Shown: positions 1-10,964, numbered from the stretch's first letter. The stretch is 64,000 bases of DNA from Megamerina dolium (GCA_963854835.1 OY978530.1:5786001-5850000); one strand, 5' to 3'. Translations and numbers: made by a program. Notes: a model not told the origin generated them from the sequence alone.

Positions 1-829
1 CAGTGGCTTTCCTGAAAGCTTCTGTAATTTGTTCAACAGCGGCCTCAAACTGCTCCTCATTTTGCAGGCTTGAGGACGCCCGAGTGAGGGATTTATTCAG
101 GGTGGCCCTATACTTGTCCCAATTTGTGCGTTTCCTATTTAAAAATGGTATCTGCTTTTGTGGCCTTATATCAAGGCGGAAGCTAATATACCTATGATCC
201 GAGAAAGAGTGTTCTTTGTCAACCCTCCATTCCCTAACTAGACAGTCCGAAGAGTCATTTGTAAGGGTTATATCTAAAACCTCCTCCCTGTTGCAGGTAA
301 TAAAGGTCGGTTCTGTACCCATATTTGCGAGAGTCAAGTTAGAACTAATAATATATTCAAAAAGTGACTCACCTCGTTCGTTGTTATCTGAGCTGCCCCA
401 GATATAATGGTGTGCGTTGGCATCGGCTCCCATCACCAGATTCGCCTCGCATTTCTCCGCCTCCCGAACTGCTTTCTTTATTATAGGGTGAGGTGGGGGC
501 TCAGTGTGGTCGTGAGCCATGTACGCAGACATCAGCCAATATATATGGGATTGATGATCTAGCGCAATGGTCACAGTATCCTTGTCGCTGTAATCAGAGA
601 GTAGGAATGCTTTGTAGCATTTCTTCACTAAAATATATGATCGAGGCTTACCTGCGTTTTGAGCATAGTAGAGTCTATAATTTGCGGAGCTTAGTCCGAG
701 CACCTTATCATCAAGGACCCACGGTTCCTGAATTAAAAAGATGTCCTCCGCTTTATCGCTTATCCGGGGGACGAGAGCAGCGGAAGCTGCTTTAGAGTGG
801 TGCAAATTAATCTGGACCACCCTAAGCAT
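1..829 (-). CDS. LOA-like LINE ORF2, endonuclease part (partial)
   Basis: This is the open 5' part of ORF2 of a non-LTR retrotransposon. It runs off the left edge of the window, so reverse transcriptase is not seen. The reading starts with MLRVVQINLHHSKAAS at 829 and stays open for 276 codons. It carries apurinic-type endonuclease motifs: QEPW near residue 35, GADANAHHYIWG near residue 133, and FSDHRYI near residue 210. GADANAHH followed by an NERGE-type stretch is typical of the LOA/bilbo group; that assignment comes from family knowledge and could be wrong at clade level. In the family this domain nicks target DNA to prime reverse transcription. The start was chosen because it is the first ATG after ORF1 ends. 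No stop or frameshift is visible inside the window, in contrast to the broken ORF1 next to it. Confidence 0.8.
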   Translation of the reverse strand, partial: MLRVVQINLHHSKAASAALVPRISDKAEDIFLIQEPWVLDDKVLGLSSANYRLYYAQNAGKPRSYILVKKCYKAFLLSDYSDKDTVTIALDHQSHIYWLMSAYMAHDHTEPPPHPIIKKAVREAEKCEANLVMGADANAHHYIWGSSDNNERGESLFEYIISSNLTLANMGTEPTFITCNREEVLDITLTNDSSDCLVREWRVDKEHSFSDHRYISFRLDIRPQKQIPFLNRKRTNWDKYRATLNKSLTRASSSLQNEEQFEAAVEQITEAFRKAT

Positions 830-950
830 CTTCCTTTGCAGAATTTAATATAGACGCCTCGGTCACCGTCGTATCGGTGTCCTCGACGTCACAGCGTCGC
901 TTCTGTTTAGCGAGAGGTGCCAAGGATTGCACATTTAAGATCACAACGAC

Positions 951-2055
951 CTATCTTGAGTTCTCCTTGGCCTCTCCCACTTTCACAACCCTCCAATCAT
1001 CTGTGGGAAGGGATGGATTTGCGAGCCGCATATGATCCAAGATTTCCTTAGGATCTGACGGCTCTGCTGGAATCCAGGCGCGTGACCTGGGAATATTGGG
1101 GATTTGGTCCCTCGGAACGGCCTCAAGCCGAGCGTTGGGAAAAATATCCCCAACATTCACGATGACCTCTCTGAAGGGATCTCGCGATCGCTGGTCCGCA
1201 CAGGACATTAGCTTGATGCGTCCTTAATGCCATCCGGCATCTCTGCAGCAAACGACCGGGCCAGGGTTCCTCGCCAGGATATCCCTGTATATCCTAAGGA
1301 GACTTATCTCCACTAGACGCCATTGCCCGAATGGCAGTGCTCCATCTTCGCGGTTCCTATCAATGACGGCAAGGATAAGGTGGTCGTTTGCCACGTCACT
1401 GAAGGAACGCGCTCGGATATTGAATGTGGCCGAAGCCGAAGTTTTCGCCTTTCTTGGCTTAGACACCTGCTCTTCTTGCGAGTGTTGCCGTTTGGACGCA
1501 AGTCCAGAAGAACGGGCATTTTCGCGTTCAGCGATTATGCCTTTGCCCACTCCAGAGATCCTTTTCCTCGCTCTGAGAGTTCTGTTACCAGGAAGCCACC
1601 GAGCTTTTCAGTAATTCTGAAAGCGGCTCTTCTTTACCGATATGTCCGGACAGACCCGCTAATTGGTTTAGCGGGAACTGTCACATTAGAGGCAGTAGCT
1701 GAAGTTGATGGAGCTAAGTCCAAAGGGGATATGGCTGCTGAAACAGGAGTCGCAGCCTTTGATAGTGTCTTAGTAGGAGCGGGTCTTGATATGGTGGTCA
1801 CAGATCGTTTGCTAACTTGCACTGATTTTCTCGATTCCAGTGGTTTGGTGGCCAGAACTGGTGTGCTCCTGCGTACAGGTGCTTTAGGGACAGCGGAGGA
1901 GCTGACTTCAGTATCTTATGCTCCATGCTTCCCGAAGAACTAACAATTTTGGAACGAGTCTTTGTGGTGTCCAATTTGGAAGTGGGCCTGCCCTCCAGGG
2001 GAGGCCTTTTGGGGTTTTCGGAATTGTCCGAGGCAATTTTTGTTTTGTTGTCCAT
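951..2055 (-). pseudogene. LOA-like LINE ORF1 (broken)
   Basis: Remnant of the ORF1 protein, a nucleic-acid-binding partner of the element's RNA. It lies directly upstream of ORF2 on the same strand. The N-terminus starts MDNKTKIASDNSENPKRPP at 2055; a lysine- and serine-rich middle lies in another frame near 1634-1822. The C-terminal half, from about 1550 to 951, is one frame with one in-frame stop at 1224-1226, just before KLMSCADQRSRD. The tail contains NPSLPTDDWRVVKVGEAKE, which resembles the conserved C-terminal domain of dipteran LOA/R1-type ORF1 proteins (possibly DUF4780). At least two frameshifts and one stop make it non-functional. The plus-strand frame at 1323-1943 is a shadow of this gene. 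Confidence 0.65.
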
Positions 2056-2340
2056 ATTTCATATACGACCGCTTACCCGACGTATCAGGCATCGCGGTCT
2101 AATCTTTTAGGAGGGACTTAGAGGTCGTCCGAAGCAGAGCCATATACTCCGGAAATCCACAGTTACTCCCTGAGGCGGAGAGGTATCAGAGAGGCTCCGG
2201 CAAAGTCCCCCGGCTGCAAACTAACCAGTGGGCACGGAAACGCCTAACACCCTGGATTGGGGGAAGGATTTTATCGACTCCCAGGTCTAGATGCGTAGTG
2301 TTCTGTTGATTAGCAGGGTCACCTCAAGCAGGATGTGACA

Positions 2341-3290
2341 GAGTCACGCACTAGCGCTCTTGGTCAGATAGAGGCTAGCGTCGTATATAAAGCTACGGCT
2401 GTATTTCGCATATTCTGACCCTGCAAAGAAAGTGCAGATCTGCAAATACACAGGCGCGCGAATATGCCTGACCCCAAGCACACTCACGCAATTCTGCGGA
2501 GTCTGTGGTGAATATATTATTTTATGTAAAATCAATTTTTATTTGCACTTGCTTTATTTTGCTTAGTTTTGTTTATATTTACAATAATTTGACGTGTTCT
2601 TGAAATTTCCCAAGCATATTTCAGTGGTCTATTCACAATAGTGCTGTTTTTTTTACTTTAGCTGCATTCTTTTGTAAGCGAGTTTCAAAAGAACATAAAC
2701 TCACATATAACTTCCTTTTTACTTTAATATAATTTCCTTTTAGTTACTTAGCAACGCTGGTTACCACCAGCTGGTTGTTAGTGAAATTTATAAACGAAAT
2801 AAAAACAAAGAAGAAACAATTCTGCGGAATCTGTGGTAAATATATTCGTTTATTTAAAATACATTTTTATATGCACTTGCTTTATGTTGCTTATTTTTGT
2901 TTATATTTACAATAATTAGACGTTTTGTTGAAAGTATTCTATTCACAATAGTGCTGTTTTTTTACTTTCCACCACTATAACTCAGGTCGATTAAAATATA
3001 AGCAACTTCAATTGAACTCGGTTAAAATAAACAATGCCAGTTCGGCAAATAAGTCAGTGTTATTTTGCAACTCGCGTGCAAAAGAATGCGGCTTATAACT
3101 CAGGTCGATTAAAATATAAGCAAGTTCAATTGAACTCGGTTAAAAAAGACGATGTCGCTTACTTTTGTTATTGTTTTGCATGCTGTTCGGCAAATAAGTC
3201 AGTGTTTTTTTGCAACTCGCGTGCAAAAGAAAGCAGCTACTATAGCCCCATTCTTTTGTAAGCTAGTTGCAAAAGGACACCAAATCGATT
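2341..3290. repeat. AT-rich repeat cluster with direct and inverted copies
   Basis: Two related blocks near 2490-2660 and 2816-2966 share the opening AATTCTGCGGA(A/G)TCTGTGGT and the ending ATTCACAATAGTGCTGTTTTT. Two further direct copies, at about 2978-3090 and 3089-3236, begin ATAACTCAGGTCGATTAAAA and end GCGTGCAAAAGAA. Copies of TTCTTTTGTAAGC(G/T)AGTT at 2667 and 3251 face the reverse orientation of a related sequence at 3065-3086 and 3209-3231, which looks like terminal inverted repeats of a short non-autonomous DNA element. No ORF of note. The family is unknown to me. Confidence 0.5.
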
Positions 3291-4429
3291 ATTATTTCTC
3301 TTTAGTTAAATAATATAAAATAAAATTCATATTTGTTTATATTATGGAGATTGTATCTATGTTATTGGGTGAACAGTGCGAATCCCGTCGTAATAAAGAG
3401 AGGGAAGAAGTGAATCAAATATTGGAAACAATATTTGCAAGTCCCAGTTCAAGTTGCACAACCTTGCACATACTTACATTTTCAGTAATTTTCTGACACT
3501 ACGCTACAGCAACGAAAGAAAAATTTTGTTCGACGGAAAATTCATTACTCAACGAAAATTTTGATAGGGTTGCATAGCTCATAATATGAATTTGACATTC
3601 GATCTTCGATTGTTATCGATTGAAACTCATAATAAACACCTATGACATGGTGGTATGTTTTCAAAGTTATCAAAATAATTCTGTTGTATTAAATTTCAAT
3701 TGTTTTCATAATAGATACCGTGCTTAAGGATTTGATAAAAACAGCAACCATATATGCTGAGAATGCGTGTTTTTGAAACGATAATCATAGAATTGTACTG
3801 GAAAAAATAATTGAGTTAATAGAAAATGTAAAAAAAGAAATGAGCAGAGGGGTAAAAAATGGCGAAAACAGCGAAGTACAAACGAGTGTTTCACATTCCT
3901 GACAAAGGATTTACAACAACGATTTCTGGGCCTTCAAAAATTACATAAATTTCAAACCATCCTGCGGCTCATTGAAAAGGATATAAAAAAGTGAAACTCC
4001 AGTTGGAAATGCAACCCCCAGATCAATAATTGGCAGTGCTGGTTTCAATACCCCTCAACTCTTTACTATATTGACTTTGAAGAGACTGAATTTTTGCTCA
4101 GATATCATATTTTCTTATATCGCTAGCAATTTTTGGCAATTGCTGTCGCATAGGATCTAGGGCCTGTTCCCGTGTTTCGCGATTAGACTAACTTGGATTT
4201 TTTGTATCCCACAAACTTTCATTACGCTGCAGCAGAGTAATAGCTTCTTCAGCGAGAGGTGTGCTTCACGAAAACCCCATTTCTAAATAAAACAATATAT
4301 TTAAAGTTATGAAATGTCTTTGCTTATCGAGATAATTCTCTCAATCTGTACTTACTCAGAATAAACAGCAAACGCACTATAAAGGGAAAAATATAATTAC
4401 TATTTAAAATTTAATAATTCTTAGTAGTT
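3291..4429. other. AT-rich intergenic stretch, nothing recognised
   Basis: No coding frame, RNA gene or repeat boundary could be supported here. Base composition is strongly AT with short homopolymers. It probably contains old, unrecognisable repeats. Confidence 0.5.
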
Positions 4430-4439
4430 GTCAACATAA

Positions 4440-4795
4440 AAAAAAATATGTGGCACTTAGAGCCCCGAAGGGCTCATTGGCCGAGCTTCTCTTCCATTAC
4501 TGTTGTGCGTGTTAAATTTTGGACAGTATTAGAAGGGGCCAACTTATTTTAGCCGGTTCCGAACGGCAGAACACCTGTGACATCACTTTTTCTGAGCTTT
4601 ATCACAGAGTTTTTTTAGAAGCTTTTCCATGGCAAATTGTTACTGTCGGAGGAATTGCCAATTGCTTGCCGACAGGTGGGTATCGTTCGAAAGAAAAATC
4701 TCTTCGATATTAAATTTGTTATGCTTCAGCCGGGGATTGAACCTTGATCCTAGATCAGGAGGCCAACGCACTAAGCACTGAGCCACGGCACCCAC
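4440..4795 (-). repeat. tRNA-derived SINE, copy 1
   Basis: On the minus strand the copy starts with a tRNA-like head. A degraded A box (related to TAGCTCAGTGGTTAG) and a B-box-like GGTTCAATCCC stretch are recognisable by comparison with the better copy at 16719. A body of about 250 bp follows, ending in GCTCTAAGTGCCACATA and an AT tail at the left edge. The left flank GTCAACATAA (4430-4439) matches the right flank of the next SINE (5901-5910) rather than this copy's own right flank. Confidence 0.75.
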
Positions 4796-5046
4796 AAATA
4801 TGTGTTTTTTAATTTAAGTAGAGTTAAAAACCATCAATAGATTTATTTATTTTAGGGGAACAAGTGCAGAATAGCCCACTTACGTATAGAGCCTATTTTT
4901 GTGAATACAAAAAACAAAAAATTGTTTCTTGTTAATGCCCATATAAGGCGGGACTCAAAGTAATAATAATAAATATTAAATTCGCAATTTTTTCTTACAA
5001 TATGGGTATGAAAAAGGTCTTTTTAATACCTTTTCATATATAACAT
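4796..5046. repeat. AT-rich spacer with a segment shared with 50.1 kb
   Basis: Non-coding. The part at about 4976-5050 resembles the reverse complement of about 50088-50172: both contain AAATTCGCAATT, CTTACAATA, GGGTAT and AATACCTTTTCA in the same order. This suggests a short dispersed element of unknown type. Confidence 0.4.
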
Positions 5047-5573
5047 ATATATAGGTCCCCTCGCGAACAAGCTCCAGCGTCAACATTATGTGGGGCATCA
5101 AAGGAACGATCGCGTCAATCTTTTTCATTTCAGCTGCAATCCGTTCCAAACGAAACACACCATACCGCTTTCGACAGTGCAAGCCTCCCAACTAGAAACT
5201 ATACAGTGCTACATGGAACTGCACTTGTACACCTCCGATACCACAACACTACTTTTACAGCTCGTGCATTAATAGACTTAGACTTAGGAATAGACTGTGC
5301 CTCCCTGTTTGCAATCTTCGGAAAGAAGTAACTGGCTTAAACGAGGTATTTACTGCTCATTCATCAAAGATGCGTTCTTTGGTGATCGTATCCCCAATTG
5401 ACCCGAGCTTTTCAGTGAATGTGGATGCTTTCGTACGAAAGAAGCTTATTTGAAAATTGCCTTCTTGCCCACCATCTGCTAACTTACGTACGGAATCGAT
5501 GGTTTACGGGTGGCGGATGAGGACCTACACAGAAGTTCTCCTGTGGATCTGGTGTTAGGTAGTGACATCTAAA
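5047..5573 (+). pseudogene. BEL/Pao gag-protease junction fragment (copy 2)
   Basis: About 520 bp nearly identical to 32268-32794. In one frame it holds a proline- and serine-rich linker and then a retroviral-type aspartic protease start, with ALIDLDLG where active family members carry a D-S/T-G motif. In the family this enzyme cuts the Gag-Pol polyprotein. Frames change several times, so it is dead. It is followed by the same SINE at the same site as in the 32-kb copy, so the two copies are relatives by duplication or share a SINE-bearing progenitor. Confidence 0.65.
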
Positions 5574-5900
5574 AAAATAAATAAATAAATATGTGGCACT
5601 TAAAGCTCCGAAGAGCTCATTGGCCTAGCTTTTCTTCCAGTACTGTTGTGCGTGTTAAATTTTGGACAGTATTAGAAGGGACCTACATAGTTTAGCCGGT
5701 TCCGAACGGCAGAACCCTTGTGACATCACTTTTTCTGAGCTTTGTCACAGAGTTATTTTAGAAGCTTTTTCATGGCACATTGTTACTGTCGGAGGAATTG
5801 TCAATTGCTTGCCGACAGGTGGGTACTGTTCGAAAGAAAATTCTTTTTCGACCTACAGATGAGAAGGCCAACACACTAACCACTGAGCTACGGCACCCAC
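5574..5900 (-). repeat. tRNA-derived SINE, copy 2
   Basis: Minus-strand copy with an (AAAT)n-like tail at the left edge and the tRNA-like head ending at 5900. A small deletion removes part of the region between the body and the head (near 5850). The right flank GTCAACATAA equals the left flank of SINE copy 1. Confidence 0.75.
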
Positions 5901-5910
5901 GTCAACATAA

Positions 5911-6549
5911 TAAACGTGTACATAATACCCGTAAAGTAATGTTGCATTAAAAAAATTGCTTTCTCACATTTTCTTTTTCTCTATATGAATTTGAATAAGG
6001 TAACACTGGTGAAATTTGTCTGAATGGTGTCGTGACAGCAATCAGGACTGATTGACATGCATATGTTCATTTTTCATGTTGTATTGAAACCAACAACAAT
6101 TTTTTTGATTGAAATTTAATTGATTGATAGTATAACCACGGCATTATGAATTCAACTCCATAGGCGCGCATGTAAAAGTATTTAAACTCATAAAAGTTGA
6201 ACTTTAAGTAGAACTCAAACGGACGCGTAAGAGTATGGGTACATTTGACAGGAGAGTAGAAAACACGGGATCTTATGGGATCCATAGGCACAAGCGTAAA
6301 AGTATTTGAACACATAAAAATCTAACTTTCTGTACTTTCAACCGTAAAATTACAACTGTCATTTGTATGCATTTGCATTATACCGCTGTAAATCAAAATG
6401 ACAGTAATGATAGTAAATTAAAATCGAATTGGTGATAACGCTGTAAATCAAAATGATAGTAATGATTGCAAATCGAAATGATGAAATGATGAGAGAAATG
6501 AAATGAAATGTGATAATGAAATAAAAAGCAAAGATTTATTTTATGTTAA
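5911..6549. other. AT-rich spacer with short local duplications
   Basis: No gene. A stretch of about 53 bp near 6160-6213 (CCATAGGCGCGCATGTAAAA) recurs in altered form near 6283-6335. CGCTGTAAATCAAAATGA occurs twice (near 6382 and 6439). ATGA-rich simple sequence lies at 6470-6525. Confidence 0.5.
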
Positions 6550-7854
6550 AACTGTCGAATGCGGCTTTATAATCAACAAGTAGGTGGTGTGTGTCGATCT
6601 GTTTTTCTTGGGTGTTCTGTGAAAATTTGGTCGATGATAGATTTACCAGGTCTGAAGCCACACTGATAGCGTCCAATCAGGTTGTTGAGCATGGGCTTCA
6701 ATCTTTCACACAATACGCTCGATAGAACCTTGTATGCGATGCTCAGGAGAATTATTCCACGGTAGTTGGCGCAGATTGTGGGGTCTTCTTTTTATGTACA
6801 GGACAGAGAACACTGAGCCTCCAATCATCAGGCATGCTTTCATCCGACCATATTCTGCTTATGAGCTGGTGCATGCAGGCGAGTAGCTCATCGCCTTGGG
6901 TCTTAAACAACTCGGCAGGCAGGCCATCAGCACCTGCAGCTTTGTTGTTCTTCAGCCTTAAAATGGCCGTTTCAACCTCGTCATAGTCGAGTGGTGGAAC
7001 ATCAACACCATCATCTGTAATTGGGGTTATCGGGCATTCTCCTCTACTGGCGGAATTGTTCGTAGCATCGCCATTCAGTAACGTGGAGAAGTGTTCCCTC
7101 CATAGGCTCAGTACACTCTGGACATCCGTAACCAGATTCCCATTTCCATCACGACAAGAAGAGGCTCCGGGATTTAAACCTCCACTCAGGCGCTTGATCT
7201 TTTCAAAGAATTTTCGAGTCTCATTCTTGTCGGTACACATCTCTATCTCCTCACACTCGCGTCTTTCCAACTCCCTCTTCTTGCGCCTGAAAAGACGTTT
7301 CTCTGCACTCCTTTTCTCTCTGCACCGTTCCTTAACAGCTCGCGTTGAGCCTGCATGCAGGGTTTTTCTGTAGGCGGCGTCTTTCTCTGCGGTAGCGTCG
7401 CGACACTCCTGATCATACCACTCATTCCTCAGAGGCCGGTAATAACCGATTACCTCCTCGGCACCAGTAGTCATGGAGTGGGATATATGTGTCCACCGTG
7501 CGCATGTATCATCAAGTGGGGGAGTGTTCTGCATAAGCAGATCCGATAGTCGAGCTTTCTCTGTGTGGGACTTCTCTTGTTATTTGAGACACATAGGCGT
7601 GTGCGCACCTTAGCTGCAACAAGGTAGTGATCCGAGTCGATGTTGGCACCACGGATCGATTTCACGTTCATCACACTGGAAGCATGCCTTCCGTCAATCA
7701 CCACATGATCAATTTGGTTTCTTGTTCTTTGATCTGGAGACAGCCATGTCGCTTTTTGGATGTCGAGATGCTGGAATGTGGTACCACCAATTACCATGCC
7801 TCGTGCTGCGGCGAAGTCGATCAGCCTCATTCCGTTATCGGAGGTGTTCTGTTG
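6550..7854 (-). pseudogene. RTE-type LINE fragment (copy E), endonuclease end to mid-RT
   Basis: Internal fragment of the RTE family that is intact at 60.5-63.9 kb. From 7854 down it covers the C-terminal endonuclease (NQIDHVVIDGRHA), the basic linker (KEKRSAEKRLFRRKKRE) and the start of the reverse transcriptase up to the VDYKAAF region. There is a frameshift near 7550 and others further on, including a 17-bp deletion near 6610 shared with copy D. Both edges are abrupt with no tail, so this is a rearranged piece rather than a simple 5'-truncated insertion. Confidence 0.85.
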
Positions 7855-8235
7855 GCAATTTAGTGCTATTTAATTCACTCATAATGAAAGACATTCTTTT
7901 CGATTTGATTTAATTTAATCATTTGATAATTGAAATGAACAAAACACAATTATTTTACGTTTTAATAAATAAATATAATATAGATACATTTCCAACTGTT
8001 TTTTCATGGGTAGAACGAATAGCAGTAGCCAAGAAAAAAGGTAAAAGAGTAGTAACGGTATAATTCTAGCTATCATTCGATTATAGATTATTTTAGTATA
8101 TTACAAAAAAACTGTTTTTCAAATAGTTCTACAAAAATACTTCCTGAGCCAAAGGGTCATAATTTTTCACGAGCTTTAATTCTCTGATATTAGAGTGTAC
8201 ATTCGGGTGGTAGAAACAGAGATCTGGTGGGTAAG
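7855..8235. other. AT-rich spacer
   Basis: No coding frame or repeat recognised between the RTE fragment and the mariner's terminal repeat. Confidence 0.5.
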
Positions 8236-8336
8236 TAAAGGGTTTTCCATTAGGGACATAACAATTTTATCTATTAATAAAACACAGAATTGTTTGAGAT
8301 ATTGAGTTCAAATTTATTGTGGATATATTGCAAGCT

Positions 8337-9473
8337 GCGTTGACCAGGCTAACACACTTCGTATCATCGTCGAGCAATCGATTGAATGGCGCTCCCCACT
8401 ATACATGCTGTTCGTCGACTTCAAGAAGGCATTCGACACACTTAAGCGTGATTCCATCTGGATGGCTTTGAGTAGAAAAGGTGTCCCCCTGAAGCTGATT
8501 CGCCTCATAATGGCGCTTTACGAGAGCTCTGAGTTGGCGGTTCTACACAATGGTAACATCAGTGACTCATTCACGACCAACGCTGGAGTGCGGCAGGGCT
8601 GCCCTCTCTCCCCGCTTCTCTTCACCATTGTGCTGAATAACGTCACGAGCAGCCTTACTTAGCACAAGAGAACTGGCATTGTGTGGAATCTCGCGCGGCA
8701 GCTGGAGGACTTGGACTTTGCCGATGACATTTGTCTCCTCTCGCATAAATTCTCCGATATGCAAGCGAAGGCGAACAGTTTAGTCGCGCTGGCACGCACC
8801 GTCGGATTAGAGATAAATATTGCGAAGACCAAAGCCATGAGAATCAATCATTCCAATAGAAGCCATATAATAACTGACGGCTGTGCGATAGAATTCGTCG
8901 AAAGTTTCTGCTACCTCGGTTGCACGATAGCAACCGACGGGGGAGCTGAGGAGGATGCTAACTGCAGGCTAAGCAAAGCAAAGACAGCATTTGGCCGGCT
9001 AAAATCAGTATGGGCAAATTCCCAAATATCCAGACGCACTAAATTACGAATATTCTCCGCATGTGTGAAATCGACACTACTGTACGGAAGTGAAACATGG
9101 CTGATCTCGAACTCCATCAGGCAGAGACTGCAAGCTTTCGTCAACAAGTGTTTGAGGATCATTTGTTGAATTTTCTGGTCGAACACTATTTCAAACGAGG
9201 CACTATGGCGTCTGACGAGCGAAGAGTTCATACTGATCCAGATTAAGATAACATCACGCGAATGTCGCTTGAGTGGAACCCGCAGGGGAGCAGAGGCCGC
9301 GGAGACGCGGAGACCAAAAAACACCTGGAGACGATCAATGTGGGTGAGCTAGCTGCTGCCGGCATCACATGGGAAGGCGCTAGATCAACTGCCCAAAACC
9401 GTGTGCGATGGCGAAGCCTTGTGGAGGCCCTATGCTCCAATTAGGAGTTTAAAGGAGAAAAAAAAAAAAAAAA
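8337..9473 (+). pseudogene. LINE reverse transcriptase C-terminal part (clade unassigned)
   Basis: A 5'-truncated LINE insertion ending in a poly(A) run at about 9457-9473. It encodes RT motifs FVDFKKAFDTL (8405 on), GVRQGCPLSPLLF, and LDFADDICLL after a TAG stop at 8659. A C-terminal stretch with YLGCTIATDGG and LLYGSETW follows. The last part (about 9170-9441) changes frame and ends with a conserved-looking TAQNRVRWRSLVEALC. It differs from the RTE family in this window. ATTGCAAGC is present at both edges (8328-8336 and 9474-9482) and may be the target duplication. A stop and frameshifts make it dead. Confidence 0.75.
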
Positions 9474-9490
9474 ATTGCAAGCATTACATT

Positions 9491-10160
9491 TTATGAATGA
9501 AATTCGATTTCGGTCTTATGACCACCACGAATCCGTTTACAGCAGTCGATTCTTTGGACCCAATTTTCCATCACTCTAGAACACATTTCGACCGGAACGT
9601 TGGCAATGTCGAGTTGGATGTTGTCTTTGAGCTCGTCTAAAGTTGCTGCCTTGTTGGCGTAAACCAGTGACTTGATAAAGCCCCATAAAAAGAAATCCAA
9701 TGGTGTTAGATCGCATGAACGAGGCGGTCATTCGACCGGACCATTTCTCGAGATAACACGTTCACCGAATTTGCCTTGCAATAAATCGATTGTGACGTGT
9801 GCTGTGTAACTAGTGTCACCGTCTTGTTGAATCCACATATCGCTGATGTCAAGTTCATCCAATTCTGGCCACAAATAATCTTCCAACATAGCACGATAGC
9901 GCTCTCCATTGACGGTAACATGACGGTCGTTTTCATCCACGAAAAAATACGGCCCAATCACACGAAAACCGCACCAAACATTAACTTTTTGCGGGTGCAA
10001 CGGTGCAACGCATATTTTGCTTATAGACAAAGCCATTGAACCAGAAATGAGCTTCAGCGCTGAAGACGATTTTTTGTTCTGAAAGTTGCGACCACCGACT
10101 CAGAAATTCGGTAGTAATTTTTAATAATTTCCAAACGTTGCTGGTTCGTGAACTTTACCA
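9491..10160 (-). pseudogene. rosa-like mariner transposase (deleted, broken)
   Basis: A transposase cuts and pastes the element through three acidic residues. The N-terminus begins MVKFTNQQRLEIIKNYYR at 10160. The rest of the DNA-binding half is then missing and the frame resumes at the first catalytic motif, which reads FSAEAHF instead of the expected FSDEAHF, so the first aspartate is lost. QQDGD follows, then a TGA in place of tryptophan near 9728, then TPLDFFLWG. The spacing from QQD to PLD is 41 residues, the DD41D signature of the rosa group known from tephritids. Deletion, missense and stop changes make it inactive. Confidence 0.8.
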
Positions 10161-10275
10161 TGATGAAAATGTTGACTTTAACTAACGTTTTGACATTGAC
10201 AGTTGATTAAAAAAGTTCAAGGGTGCGTTCATATAAAGATACGAAATTGTTATGTCCCTAATGGAAAACCCTTTA

Positions 10276-10688
10276 TTTTGCACCCACGCATTCTATGCAT
10301 GAGTTCACCACAGATGGAAAAGATAAGTTTAAAATAGTTCTAATGGAATAATCGCAATACTGCCTTTGCAAAGGTTTAATGATGTGTAATTTACTGGTAT
10401 TAGGGTGGTATATGAGATAGTATGAATTGAGATATGGTGGGTAAGTATTAGAACGGGGTACTTGAGGTCAATGATCTTTGTGTTTCCTTGAGACAAAAAC
10501 ATCGATATATCACACTTCAAAATCCGATAGCAAATATCGAAGTTACCACGAAAAATGCGCATCATATTTCTTTCACGTTGGAAAAATTTGAGAATTGGTG
10601 AAAAAACACCATTTGCGGGAAGTTTTGTTAAAATACTTTTTTGCAAAGAAAAGTGCAAAGCGGTATCGCATGGGCATGTTGGTTAAAC
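10276..10688. other. Unassigned spacer
   Basis: No gene or repeat recognised. The 109-codon minus-strand frame here has no recognisable motif and no typical coding bias, so I do not call it. Confidence 0.45.
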
Positions 10689-10689
10689 G

Positions 10690-10910
10690 GTTGTATCATG
10701 TATATTATGGTTGTACAATCAACTTTGATGTTGGTCCAATGGTTGTATGAAGATTAAAACATTTTAATTTTTGGTGGGTGGAGTTAGCTGTTGTACATTA
10801 TCCAACCGCTAACTCCGCCCACCAAAAATTAAAATGTTTTCATCTTCATGCAACCGTTGGACCAACATCAAAGTTGGTTGTACAACCATACTATACATGA
10901 TACTTTTTAT
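10690..10910. repeat. Palindromic (fold-back) element with arms of about 100 bp
   Basis: The left arm, about 10694-10796, and the right arm, about 10803-10905, are near-perfect reverse complements with a short loop around 10797-10802. Matching landmarks are GTTGTACAA, AACTTTGATGTTGGTCCAA, AAAACATTTTAATTTTTGGT and GGAGTTAGC. This is the structure of a fold-back MITE or a hairpin-forming non-autonomous element. No ORF; the ends lie next to Tc1 copy 1. Confidence 0.65.
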
Positions 10911-10964
10911 CGAAAATGCCCATGTTGAACCAACGATTGGTGCGTGTATACCTTGCATTATATA

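Larger units (their letters stand above)
1..2340 (-). mobile_element. 5' part of a LOA-like non-LTR retrotransposon
   Basis: ORF1 (951-2055) and ORF2 (1-829) lie in the order and spacing expected of a two-ORF LINE on the minus strand. The 5' leader would lie at about 2056-2340, where I see no coding sequence. The 5' boundary is not defined because no target duplication can be read without the 3' end. The open ORF2 beside a damaged ORF1 suggests moderate age. Confidence 0.65.
8238..10273 (-). mobile_element. rosa-like (DD41D) mariner, copy 1, with nested LINE
   Basis: Perfect inverted ends AAGGGTTTTCCATTAGGGAC at 8238 and its complement ending at 10273, each flanked by TA (8236-8237 and 10274-10275), as expected of Tc1/mariner elements. 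The transposase remnant is on the minus strand (9491-10160). The left part contains a foreign LINE tail (about 8337-9473). Without it the element would be about 0.9 kb, shorter than usual, because of a large deletion in the transposase. Confidence 0.85.

Noticed and set aside
1323..1943. 206-codon plus-strand ORF
   Set aside because: It is the antisense shadow of the LINE ORF1 remnant; no motif in the plus reading.
10329..10658. 109-codon minus-strand ORF as a host gene
   Set aside because: No motif, no recognisable homology, AT-driven composition.
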